This document shows positions 10,901 through 22,900 of a stretch of DNA of 64,000 nt, piece by piece (position 1 is the first letter of the stretch; each line of letters opens with the position of its first letter). Source of the DNA: Effrenium voratum (lineage: Eukaryota; Sar; Dinophyceae; Suessiales; Symbiodiniaceae); contig CAUJNA010003316.1 of the NCBI GenBank assembly GCA_963377175.1, positions 1,515,001 to 1,579,000 on the forward strand. The letters are read 5' to 3'. The position numbers and the translations under genes were made by a program. The notes beneath the pieces were generated by a model. That model saw nothing but the letters and a program-made list of their open reading frames with translations, was not told the DNA's origin and did no database searches.

Positions 10901-13900
10901 CACACAGGCGCACACGGCCCCGGAGGAAGATCTGGACATGGAAGAGGGCAGCTGCCTTTTTGCTGTGTGCCCGCCTGGTGGCTGCTTTGCTGATTTCACA
11001 GACGCAGAAAGAGCTCACGCCCAGGTGATTCACACCGGCCTCTCTGTCATCGTGCGGCGGCGAGCGCCTGCGAAGGGCCGACTGTCAGCCAGCCCTCTCG
11101 CGCTACTCGGGAGAGCCAAGCATCAGGCCGGGTGTTTGCGGCCGTCCTAGCCTTTAGGACTCATGTCGCGAACATGGACATGATCTTCCTCGAGCTCTGC
11201 GCAGATGTGACTCGCAAGCGCGCGCCTCCGTACGACAGGAAGCTGCAAGCGCACGATCTTCGCGCGGGCTCTGTGCGGCACTGGAACGATTTAGCTCTTG
11301 TCCACCACCTGGTAAAAGCACACCAGGACTGGAGCGTGAGCCAGCTCATTTTGGCGACGTTGCTGTGCGGATATATTCCGCGTTGAGAGCCTCCAAGCTT
11401 TTGACACAGACCAGCTGCTGGCAGAGGCAGCGCAGATCAAGCAGGAGCAGCGAGCTTTGCGCGCTGCCAGGCTGGCGCACGGCTCGACGCCGTCTGGCCG
11501 AGGCAGAGGCCGCAGGGGCCCTTCTCAGACTGGAAGGCTGCCTGAGGGCAACAGGCCGCGGGCCGGGGCTGGTGATGACGGTGTCGCGGAACCCGCCTTA
11601 GGCGAGGAAGATGGCGACGCTGACGGCGACGACGAGCTCGCAGATGATGAGCAAGATGACCACTGGCAGCTGCATGTCCCGCCGCCGCGCCAGAGCCTGA
11701 CCTACCTGAAAGCCACGCAGCAGCCTCCGCAAACGCAGACACGGACGCGCTGTGTCAGCTGGCCCCTGCGGAAGGAGCGCCCGAGCACGGCGCCGTCGCG
11801 GCTGCCCCGCATCCGGCCGCCCCGCGCTCCCCTGGAGCCCCTTCGTGATTTCGCCAATCGTTCCACGCGCTGGCCACTCTGGCTGGGGGGCAATATGTGG
11901 ACTCCACTACGATCGCGGCGACGCGCAAGGCTCCAGTTGTAAAAAGGCTGTCACAGCCTTGGGGGCATGACCCGCGCGGAGTGCATCATCCGCCTGAAGC
12001 GACTTCCCCCCGCACCGCCCGCGATCTCACCATGTCTCCCTTGGAGGTCCTGGCTTGGCCCCTTCGCAGTTGGCTTATCGGAGGAGGAGCTGGACCGAAT
12101 TGTAGTTGATCTTCAGCCAGGCGCAGCTTTCTTGGCCAAATGCAAGTATATTGGCATGTTTAACGGCTGCCGGATAATGAATCTCAATCACTTCGGAACG
12201 AATGCAATAATTAATGTATGTTTACAACATTGAATGTTTTATTAAACAATAAATAAACAGATAACTTTCGAGAAAAAATATAAGAATAATTAAAATATTT
12301 GTCTAGTTAGAGAAACTAAGGGTTTAGTTAGAGAAACTAAGGGTTTAGTTAGAGAAGCCAAGGGTTTAGTTAGAGAAACTAAGGGTTTAGTTAGAGAAAC
12401 TAAGGGTTTAGTTAGAGAAACTAATTGTTTAGTTAGAGAAAATATTTTCCGAAATGTTTCTTTTGCCCCATAATCTTAAAAGAAATTTAAACAAGTTTCA
12501 ATCATTCCGGGCATACAATGTTTTCATAAATGTTTGTTTTCAATTGTTGTTTTCACACACACACATCGCACACTCCTAGTTTGCCACTCCATTTCTCGCA
12601 GGTAGCTAGCGGCCTCGCGCCTGGTGCTGAGCGCCGGGGCTTCCCTTAGGGCCTTCGGCCATGCACGGCGTGCGTTTCAACGTTCCAGCAAATCCAGACA
12701 TAAAGAATGTGTGGGGCACGGGGAGCGTCCTTGCCAGATCTGCGCGCGCAGCGGCATTCCACTGTAGCCATTTGCCGCTGGCCTGCAGGCCCAAGGTCAG
12801 GGGGGGGGGAGCCGCAGCAGGCACTGTCAGGTTTGGCGTGGTCACTATTGCCGGAAATGCGGCATACGTTTGTTATTGGTCTCGTCCCTTGTGCTAAGTT
12901 GCAGCGACTGTTGCTCTTACTGGTGCAGTTGTCGTTTGTGTCCGGCCCGGCGCCATGCCGCCCAGTGTGAGCGTGCGAAGCGCGACTAGCTATGGCGACA
13001 GGGATGACGACCTCGGAAGCGAGTTGTTTGCAGATGCGGAGTCGCTCCAGGCAAGGCAGTCTGTGCGGTCAGGGCGCGGTAAGCAGCGCAGTCTGAGCTT
13101 TAGTCTTTCCAAGCCCTGCAGCTGCTCGCCTTGCAATTGCCAGCAGCACGGAGCCTTCCCTTTGCTGGAAGCCACTCCTTTCGACTCCTGGGGTGGCAAG
13201 CGCCCGTGGGCGAAGTATAGAAGCGGAGTGCACAACAAGCAGGGCGAGGAGTTTTCTGTGCCCGAAGGCAGAGTGTGCTTGCTGTGCCGTAACTTGTTCA
13301 AAATGCTCGGCATGGACTACACGCATGGCTCACACAAGAGGTACGCAGACAAGATCAAATCCAAGGCGGTGGACCACCAGGACTTTTTGGCGAAGCTTGA
13401 CAGGTGGATCAAGACGCGCAACTCAAGTCCAGGGCAGTCTCGTCTTGACCTGTCACACAAGCAGGGCGTGCAGAAGGCGAAGCAGCAGCTGAAGTCCCAG
13501 CGGAGCTCAGGCGTGACTTTCGAGGCCCCTGACATGGTTTCCGTGTCCCAGGAGCACTGGGATGAGAAAGAGTACGGTCAGCTGGATGAGGCCAAACTGG
13601 AGGAGCAAGTGTTTTGGAAAGACAGTGCGGGGGGCCTACGTCCAGAGCGGCAAGAAGGGTCACTATACAAAGTCAATCACTTCGAGACGCAAAGCCACGT
13701 GCAAGAGACTTTAGAGCACGACGGCGAGCACAGTTTGCAGAGGAGGCCCTGGCCAGCAAAAAGAAGGCCGTGGCGTCCGTGTTCAACGACGCACAAAACG
13801 AGAGGCGCTCAGGCGCAGCAGCTGCGAAAGGACCGCAGGCTCTTGACTTGGACGCCATCTTGGCAGTTGTTGCTGGCCAAGCCAGCCAAGGCAGCGCCCC

Positions 13901-16900
13901 AAGAGTGGCAGACAAGACTAGCGCGGGCTCAGCAGAAAAAGCTCCCGGCTGCGCTGGAGGAAGCGAAGTCTGAGCCGAGCTCGGACTCAGACGTTGCGGT
14001 GGCCGCGCGCTTGGGGGTTGGCCGGAAAGCGGCGAAAGGCAAGGCCAAGCCCAAGGCCTCAGCCACGACCCAAGGCAAGGTTCCACCTGCGAAAAGCAGT
14101 GGCGGCGGCCTTGGCAAAGGGACCCCCGCTGACAAAGGCCCAGCCACCACGGCTGCTGGTGCCGGCAGCGAAGGCAAGGCCAAGCCTGAGAATGCTAAGG
14201 CAGCCAAGGCAGACGACGACGCTGGAGCTGGAGCCCTTACTCACGCACCAGTGCTGCTGGACGGCCGGGGCCTGCGCCTGAAAGGCGCTGTGACAAAGCA
14301 GCTGGATGACATCCGACGCAGGTTGGAGCCACCACTGCGCTTTGACCAAGACTTGTCCGACCGCGGCCAACGGCCGCGGGAAGTCTTTGACTTCTTTGAG
14401 GAACCACTCAAGCCAGCTCCAGAAGAAGATTGAGGAGTCACCCAACAAGCACGGACTTCTGGAAGAATCGAAGCAGCTTGAGATCACCACCCTCGCATCT
14501 GCAGCGCTTTCCTTGAGCAGCGAACTTTCTTCCGGCGCGCCCAAGGCGCAAGAGATGCAGGCTGCCCTTGGTCTCTTGGAGAGCATCGATGTGCCAGGAT
14601 GCAGACTGATCTTGTCTGAGAGGGTCTGGCTAAAGCTCCTTGAAGTCAAGTGTGCCGAGTTCATGCTTTTCCGCAATATCAAGGCCTACTGCTCGCTTTT
14701 TGCCGACGACGCGCCGGAGGCCGGCTGCTGAGGCTGCGTTTAAGAATATGTTCTCTTGTGTTCCTTGGCCTTTGTTATGGAAAACGAGTTTCAATCATAA
14801 AACGAGAGTTGGCCAGTGAGAGAAAAGTAGCTAGAAGCCAGTGAGAGAGTTGGCAAGTTTACGTAGCCCCTACAGCCCTTCCAAGACAACAGCTGTGGAT
14901 CGAGGCTTCCAAGAGCGAGGACTGCCGGCTCCTGCTAGGTCGCGAGGCTTTGAAATATCAAGGATTCCCGTCCCTGCCTTTCTTGAGGCAGCTTCAAGAC
15001 GAGCTTCTGCGGTCTCTGGCCAGCGAGCCAGCGCCGCCAGGGAAAGGGCCTCAGGCCACGCGACAGGGGTCTTCGACCGAGTGCCCAGGGCACGGGCCTC
15101 CGGCCGCGTGGATGCCGTCAGAATGTTTGATGCAAGACTTGGCAGGCAACGCTATGGCGCTGCCCGTCCTCCTGGCGCTTACGCAGTGCGCTTTCACAGC
15201 TGTGTCGTGGCGACAGACTGGGGCTGATGCACACTTGGCAAGCGCGGAGGCCAGCTGGCCCGCATCAAAACAGGGCAGGGTGTGCCTTTTGGTGGAGTGC
15301 CGGGGAATTGCTTTTGAGCTGTTGCGCGCACTTTGTCACTTTCATCAACGGTCAGTTTGAAAATGTGGGGCATATGCATTCTATTGTCTCAAGCCGGAAC
15401 ACAAAGAATAGTCTTTAATTCTAGCATTGTTTTGCCGCAGGACATCGAGAGTACGCTGGGCGCTGTGGACTTGCTGGCGCAGCCTCAGCCAGCTGCTCCA
15501 TCGCCAAGCCTGGCCCAGAAGCGTGCTAGGACGAGTGGAGACTGACTTAGGATTCTGGCGTTCGGAAAAAGCAAGGGCTTCAGGTGAGGAGAGCTTTCAA
15601 GCAAACTAGGCTACGGATTAGTTTCTGACAAGAGGGGGGCAAAGGGTCGGGTCAACCATTGCCTCACTGATTGGAATACTGGGCAGCTTGCAAACGTATG
15701 TTCAGCATTTTCTTTAGGCCCACCGCCTAGCATTCAGACAATGTGGCACACGGGACACCAAAAGGATGCAATAATATATCTGGACTTGTTTACACAACAT
15801 TAAATAAGTAAGTAATATGTGGAAACATTTTTGTAAATTCTTCAAAATAGGGTAAATTCAAAATGAATATTTTGAAATATTCTTTTAAATTAATTGGAAT
15901 TAAAAAGAATATTGAAAATATTCTTTTGAAATGTTTGAAACATTTAAACACTTTTTACAATTTGTTTGAAGAATATTTCGGAATTATATATGTACTTGTT
16001 ATGTATACAGTATTCAGTAAGACCACAGGCCTCTTAAAAACACCCAATTAATAGGCGCCACCTCAAAAGTGTTTGGTGGACATGACCCCCCCTGAAAATG
16101 TCATGTCCATTATATTGAGGGTCTCCAATTTTCGATTTCATGCTCAATCGTTGCTTCCGTTGAGGAGCGTCCTTCGACTAAAGTTGTAAGCTTGGAAATG
16201 AGATTACGACTCAAATCCAAGGCTCCTTGTTTTGACCCTGCGACAGCCTTTGGACGGTTTTGAAACCAAACAACGGGGGGGGTTACCCCGAAAAAGGGTA
16301 TCTAGGTTTTGACCCCCACCCATGCATGTGTTGTTGATGGCAAATAATAAACCTTGTCAGGACCTGCCGCCGAGGATGTTGCTCTTTCACCAGCAAGGCA
16401 ATCTTTATGGGAAACTGACAGTTTTTGTTTTGTGCATCAAAAGGCTTAACCATTTTGGAGGAGATGAAAGGCCCGCTCAGGGTTGTTGCCTTTGTGCGTA
16501 GCCTGTCGCTGCTTTATTGGCAGTATGGGATTGTGTACGTAAACTAGGCACGTTTTTGGGGACAAGTTGAACAGGAAACCAAGATACCGAGAAACATTTG
16601 GAGGGGCCCTGGTTTTGACAAATATACCATAATTAGTTGGACACCATATCATGTTTTGGAGGTTCATGTCGCAGCAGCCCCATGGGTCCTACTTCCCCCT
16701 TTTGGCACCCATTTCAGTGTAATGCTGGCGGATCCACAAATGGCCAAGCCGATTTTATCATCCTTCCATGTGAGGCAAGTGCTGAAAGACGGTTCACCTA
16801 GCGTCTCAATGTTTTCCTTTCATCTCACGTTTCTGGATTCCCTCGATTCCCCCTTTCTGGACCTCCAAAAGCTGCAGTTTTATAGGTCTCAAAGCCAGGT

Positions 16901-19900
16901 TGTAAGGCCCTAAATCGATCGAAGAGCTTCTGGGAAAGCCACCCAACCCGTGTCACCTGAGGAGCTCACCGTCTACGCGGTGCGGCACTGGGGCCGCAAG
17001 CGCCGGCTCTTCTTCGCGCGCACGCCGCGGCTAAAGCCGTTGCTCTCCGTGGCGGAAGTGGTGGCGGATGGGCAGACGCCCTACTGGGCCACGGTGGTCT
17101 CCGGACCCACCTGCGCCATGGCCAGCTGGATTTTGGGTGGGGAGGGGGGGGCTTGGGGCATCCACCCGGGTTGTTAAACAAAGAAAACAGATGGGGGGGT
17201 TCATTTACCCTGGGGTTCAGTTACCACCATTAAAACAATGGGGGGGGGATTTATATTACCACCATTATTTACTTCAAGGATGTTCATCATCCAGATCCAT
17301 ATTGGCTCAACCATTCTTTGAATGAGAGTGTCAACCCCTGGGTATTCTTCCTTGAGTGACGAAAGGTTGAGAGCCATAGAGCAGACGAACTCCACTGTCG
17401 CCTCGGTTTCCAAATGGGTCGGTGTTGGCGTCCCCTGCACACCAACCAAGACTTCCCAGAAAAAAGGGGAACAAAAAGCATGACACGGCTTTCTGTGAGT
17501 GCCGCCCTGTGTGTTCATTTTGAGCACGGCTCAGCTGACCCCGAGTCGGCCTGAGTCCAGCCGCAGCCCGAGTCGGCCCCCGAGTCGACTTCTTCGAGCT
17601 GGACATCGGCTGCGCGGACTTGGCCAAGCTGCCGCTCAGCGACCCGGCGGCGAAGCCGGCGGGCCGCGAGCTTCTGGCGGGCGACAAGCTGCGCCTGGGC
17701 GGTTGAGAGGTCCGGAGGTCCACGGGGACTCGGAGTCGAGGATTTGTTAATTGGCCCGGAGAAAACGGGGGGGAAACACACCGGAAACTCAGATTCGCAC
17801 CGGAAAAAATGCGAAACGCGCCCGGGGGCTCGGAGTCGCTAAGTAATTATCCCATGTCTTTTCGGAAGAAGGTGGTTTTGAAGTTTCCGTGGCTCAGGGA
17901 TTTCCCGGCCATCCGAAACTAAGTGAGTCGAAACTTGTGACGCTCATTTTGGCCCCGCGCCCGGAAAGACTCAACTTCCTGCTTCTGCCTCAGATATCTT
18001 GCCCATCCCCATGCAGGGGATTGCCCTTAGCTCCGTTTTGGTACAACGAGGACCCCTCACAGTACAGAAGCTCTCTTTTTAAGGGCCCCTTCCTCTTCGG
18101 ATTAGTAGCTCTTGGAGTGATACCCCTGTTGGCTTTTGAAATGACAAAGCCGCTTGGAAGTTTCTCGCCCAGGGCCAGATTTCTGCCTCGGGCTCTGAAG
18201 GAAGCAGGAATTTGGCCTCGGACTCCCTTGGCTTCACCTTCTTGACGTAGGACTCACTTGGCCTGGAAGCACAGCGAGGCGGTATTTTTGAGCAGCACTG
18301 CACCGTTCCGAAAAGCTACGGGGGCGTCCATGTGAATCTGCAAAGAATTTTTCTGGACTTTCCCAATGGCTTGTGGGTTGACCTGCTTAGGCAGCTCACC
18401 CCTGTAGCCCCAAAATGGATTGTGTCCTTTTGCGCCAAAAGGAACCAACCAAAAGCGGGGTACCACCTCAAACACGAAGCCCCCCAAAACGGCCACGGGA
18501 CCCAGGCAGGTCTTCGTCCAGATGAAGCAGGAGTTCAACGGAGTCATGGTGGTGTCCAGCGAGCGGCGAAAAACGCCCCGCACCAAAGCCAGCGCGCTGC
18601 TCACGGACGGCACTCCCTACCCAGGCGACGGGTTTAGGGGGGGAGGGTTTGGGGGGGGAGGGACCCAAAAGGACTGACCCAGAGGCTCCTGGACCTTGCA
18701 ATGGAAGACCCGACCCCTCCATTAGACACCGGAGGTGTTTGGGGGTCTCAAAATCTAGCTGGTTGAGGGACCTAAATTGATCGGGAGTGTCTGGGAAGGA
18801 GAAACTGGACCCACAGAATTTCCGGTTTCTTCCTGAGAATAGCACACTACCCTGTAAAGGGTGAAAGCGGTTGCCCCTCTGTGGTGGTTTGGTGGAGTGG
18901 AGACTCATTGACGGCCAACAGATTCCGGAAGGATTGTCGAATCGTCTCACACGAGCAAATGACTTGATTGTTCAGGGTAGCTGAAGGCTAGACAATTGGT
19001 GAACGGTTCCTTTTGGCATCCGTTTGGGTAAACCAGTGGATAATCGACTGTTTGTGTGGACAGCGCATGCACGGGGAGAAGACGCGATCCCACTCACATA
19101 AACGTTAAAATACGAAGACCCCACCCAATGTTTGCAAGTCCTTTGGGGAGCAGTTAAGACGTGGCTTGGCCATAGCCACGTGACCCGGAAAAAGGCCATG
19201 CTTTGCTAAGGGTACAGAGAGTGTGACTCACCAACATCCCTTACAATACCGGCCTCAAACGGGTCCCCAGTTTCGGAGTGTCTAGCCAAACTGGCAACCT
19301 CAAATTGCAAGAGCTGTGGACGGGGGTTCGACTTCTGTTCGATGCTAAAGCGGTTTCCGAAACCACCTTGTATGTTATTACAAGCTGTGTGGCAAGCGAG
19401 ACTGCCAAATTATCCCCATGTGTTGTGGTATTTGGGGCCAATCCAGGGAAGTAATTCAGGGGCGTCTACCATGAAGCAAGCGTTACCTTGAAATCAGCGA
19501 GGGAGTTTTTATTTGCCCCCCAAAAGAGGTGTCAAAAAGCTCCATTGGGTGAAAGGGTTTAAAACCCAAACATGTGTTTGCTGGAGATGAGGACTTGAAC
19601 ACATCCTCTTAAATTACACCAGCATAGACCCCAGATAGCAGGCATGCTTGCGCACTAGCACCTCCAAACCCCGAAGACACCCCAAACAGCACCCCCCAAG
19701 ACACCCAGCCGTCAATCTTGCAAAAACCAGCGCCCCAAACAGCATCCCAAACCACCACCTCAGCTGCGTGCCCCCTTGCACCCTACCGTCAAGATGCAAA
19801 CATTCGCCTGCACCGTCACCTGCATGCCCGATAGCACCCGAGCGTCAATATCGCAAAATGCGCCCACACCGTCACCAGCACCTCAAATCCTCACAAACTG

Positions 19901-22900
19901 CGTCCCACAGCACCATCAGCACCAGCACCCCAAACTGCATTCCCCCCTGCGTCCTACCGTCAAGATGCAAAAATGCGCGCGCACCCTCACCCCCCAAAAC
20001 AGCACCCGCACAAGCACCCCAAACTTCATGCCATCACCTCAAACAGCACCCCAACCAGCACCTACACCAGCACCCCAAACTGCACGCCACCTGGCACCAG
20101 CGCATCAATCTTGCAAATCACGTTCCCCTCTTTATTAGAAGTTAGAACCCCTATAGCTTTCAGCTATTTGGGGAATAAATGGTCCCGTGTTCCGTGTTGC
20201 TACCCCCCCCCCCCCCATATGGTATGGGTCCCCCAGCCCAGGACCCCCCCCTCCCCCCCCCCCGGCCCGAGACGCCGAGCCCCCGGATCCTGGCACCTAC
20301 CGTCCCACCCCCGACCCCACCCCGACCCCCTGAATCGCACCCCGACACCCCGGCACCCCCACCCGCAGGACAAGCCAACCGCAACCAACCATAGACCAAC
20401 CCTAAACACACCCTAAACCAAACCCTAAACCGTAGACCTCTAAACCCCTAAACCAATCCCTAAACAATAAACCCTAACCTAAGCCAACCCTAAACTAACC
20501 CTAAACCAAACCCTAAACCGTACTCTAAACCAAACCCTAAACCGTACACCTCTAAACCTAAACCAACCCTAAATCAACATAAACCAACCCTAAACTAACC
20601 CTAAATACACCCTAAATATACCCTAAACCAATTCTAAACCAACCCTAAGCCACCACAACCCAACCACAGGACCACAACCACAGGGGGGGGGGGTACTTGT
20701 CTGACCCATGACCATGGCGGGGGAGGGGGGGGGGGGCTGGCAACGCTGTACCATAAATACAAGCACTTTTTCGTGGTTGATGGTCCACTGATATTGATCA
20801 GTAGCCCAGCCGGTTGATTTCGGGCGTGTCTCAAAGTGACTTTGAAAACAACAATCCGGACCAACAAAAGAGGAAGCCCCCTTGCCCCAAAAAGCGGGTT
20901 TAAAGCCCATGTGGTTTTGGGTTTTCCCGTGTGCCAAAGCAAGGAACAATCTAAAACCCTATGGTGTTGAGGTGCTAAAACACACCACAGGACCTCCCCC
21001 CTCATTTACCCTGTAGGTGCTTCTGGATTTGATCGAATGGGGCAGCCTCCCAAACTGGTGAGTTCATTTAGATTAACCAACCCCAAAAGTGTCCGCCTAC
21101 TGGGGGTTGGCCCTTCGGGAGCAGGTCATTTCCTCGCTCCCTGAGGTCATGGAGTTTCAACTTTTAGTGGTAAATACCCTCCCACCAATTCACATGAAAC
21201 CTGACACGGGGGGCCTGGTTTGGACAAGTGTCCTTTTAAAGGGACCCCGAACGTCAGGCTCCATGTTAGTTGGCGTCAAAAGTTTGGTTGCTTGTTTTGG
21301 CCCATCCACGCTGGAGTGACTTTCGAAATTCCCTTTGCGTCGCAGGAATCGTGACCCGGCAAAGCTCCTGGGGCACTCATGTGGACTTCGGCTGCGAAGC
21401 TCCAGGAGACCGGCCGGGGGGGGGGGCTGGGAGGGGGGGCTGGGAGGGGGAGCTGGGAAGGGGCGGGCTGGGAGGAGGGGGGCAGCAGCAAAGTTCGGAG
21501 CAGAAAAAAAACCAGAAGCGAACATGAAAGAACTAGTTTCTACAAGAACCTTGGCTGTTGCTCTAAAAAGTGCACCCTGTTTCGCCGGAGGTGGTTTGGG
21601 AGTGGAAATCATGTAAGCTGGAAGCCCTGAAAGGCAAGCAAGGCCTTGCTGTTGAGTGGGTTTTGGGGGCCCCGGATTTCTATGAACCTTTTGGCGGGGG
21701 ATCTGAGGGCAACCCAGATGATTGTTGCTGGCCTTTGTGCGGTTGCCGCAATCTGACGGTTCCGATTTGAGCATGTGTTTTTTTTGCTGTGACTCTGACC
21801 TTAGGCGGAGCAGCCAAACAACTTACAAGTGAGGAGTTCAAAGAACTGTCGCTCTGGGTGTCTGGCAGCCAAGTATTTCGTATTGTTTCCCAGCGCAAGA
21901 CCACCTACAAGTCGACATTTTGACTTGTCCGACGTGTGCCATGCTACCCGAACAGCTCATTTGTTTGTGAAACTTTCTGACGTTTGGAGAGGGGAGTGGC
22001 AAGCAGACAAATATCAAACAACAAAAGGTATGTTCTGAGATCTGGGATGTGTCTGATTGCTCTGGTAATTTTGCACGAGGGTCGGGCAAATCAGAAAATA
22101 ACTCCAGAACTTTCAGCTTTTCCTGCCATGGGTCGGGCAGATCAGCACAACCACAATTGTCGGTTTGTGCTTTGGTTTCCATGAATGACATGATTTCCCG
22201 ATCTGCGCGAACTGCGCACGCCATGAATCTCTGAAGCATCGTGTCTAGGTCCCCCAGTAGTGCCCTTCTCTCCCCTTTTTTGGGGGAGGGTTCCCATACT
22301 AGAGTAGACTACAGAAACAAGTTGGTACCCTTATTCTAACCTCTCTACTGGAGGACCTAGATGTGTGTTTGATCTCCCTCCGCTCGCGCGCTCGCTTCTT
22401 CAGGCCTGCTGCTGGCTGGCCGAGAGGCCGCCCTCACAGCCGACACAGACAAGGGAAAGGCCGCAGAGACTCAGCAAGGAGGGAGTGGGTTTGAGGGTCT
22501 GAGGGTCTGAGGGTTTGAGGGTTTGAGAGTCTGAGGGTTTGAGGGCTGAGGGTGGAAGGGAGGGAGGGAGGGAGGGAGGGAGGGAGAGAGGGAGGGAGGG
22601 AGGGAGGGAGGGAGGGAGAGGGAGAGGGAGAGAGAGAAAACCAAGGGAGTGTTGTGGAAATCAAGGGACGTTTGGGCAGCTGTGCAAAAACAGTGTTCCG
22701 CAGGGAAACGCCCGCCACGTCGAACAGGAGGCACCAACCCTCCATTTGATGCTGTGAACAAAGGTAAAGACAAGGATGAGCCGACCAATTATTAGGATTG
22801 TCCGCGGGTCCCAGCTCCCATTGGATGGGTTTTGAAAGAAAATGAAGCCTACCATCAAGACAAGGCCAACCCTTTTTGGGATTCCAGCCGCTCGATGGAT

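Larger units (their letters stand above)
3433..16047. mobile_element. 12.6-kb TIR DNA transposon, superfamily undetermined
   Basis: The left end starts TTGGGCGTTTTTAAGAAGG and the right end is the reverse complement of TTGGGTGTTTTTAAGAGG; both continue as CCTGTGG. The termini pair over about 26 bp with one indel and one transition, and are flanked by an exact 8-bp duplication. Both ends have AT-rich subterminal zones (3480-3710, 15770-16020). The inside is GC-rich, with a 5.3-kb palindrome and interrupted coding sequence. An 8-bp duplication occurs in hAT, P, Merlin and Zisupton/KDZ-type elements. No transposase catalytic motif was recognised, so no family is assigned. It lies in an intron of the S1-domain gene. 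Confidence 0.85.

Noticed and set aside
11437..11893. Minus-strand Arg-rich frames in the transposon
   Set aside because: Antisense shadows of the acidic plus-strand coding segment.
20160..20416. Pro-rich frames over the poly-C tract
   Set aside because: Low-complexity C runs open in several frames on both strands.
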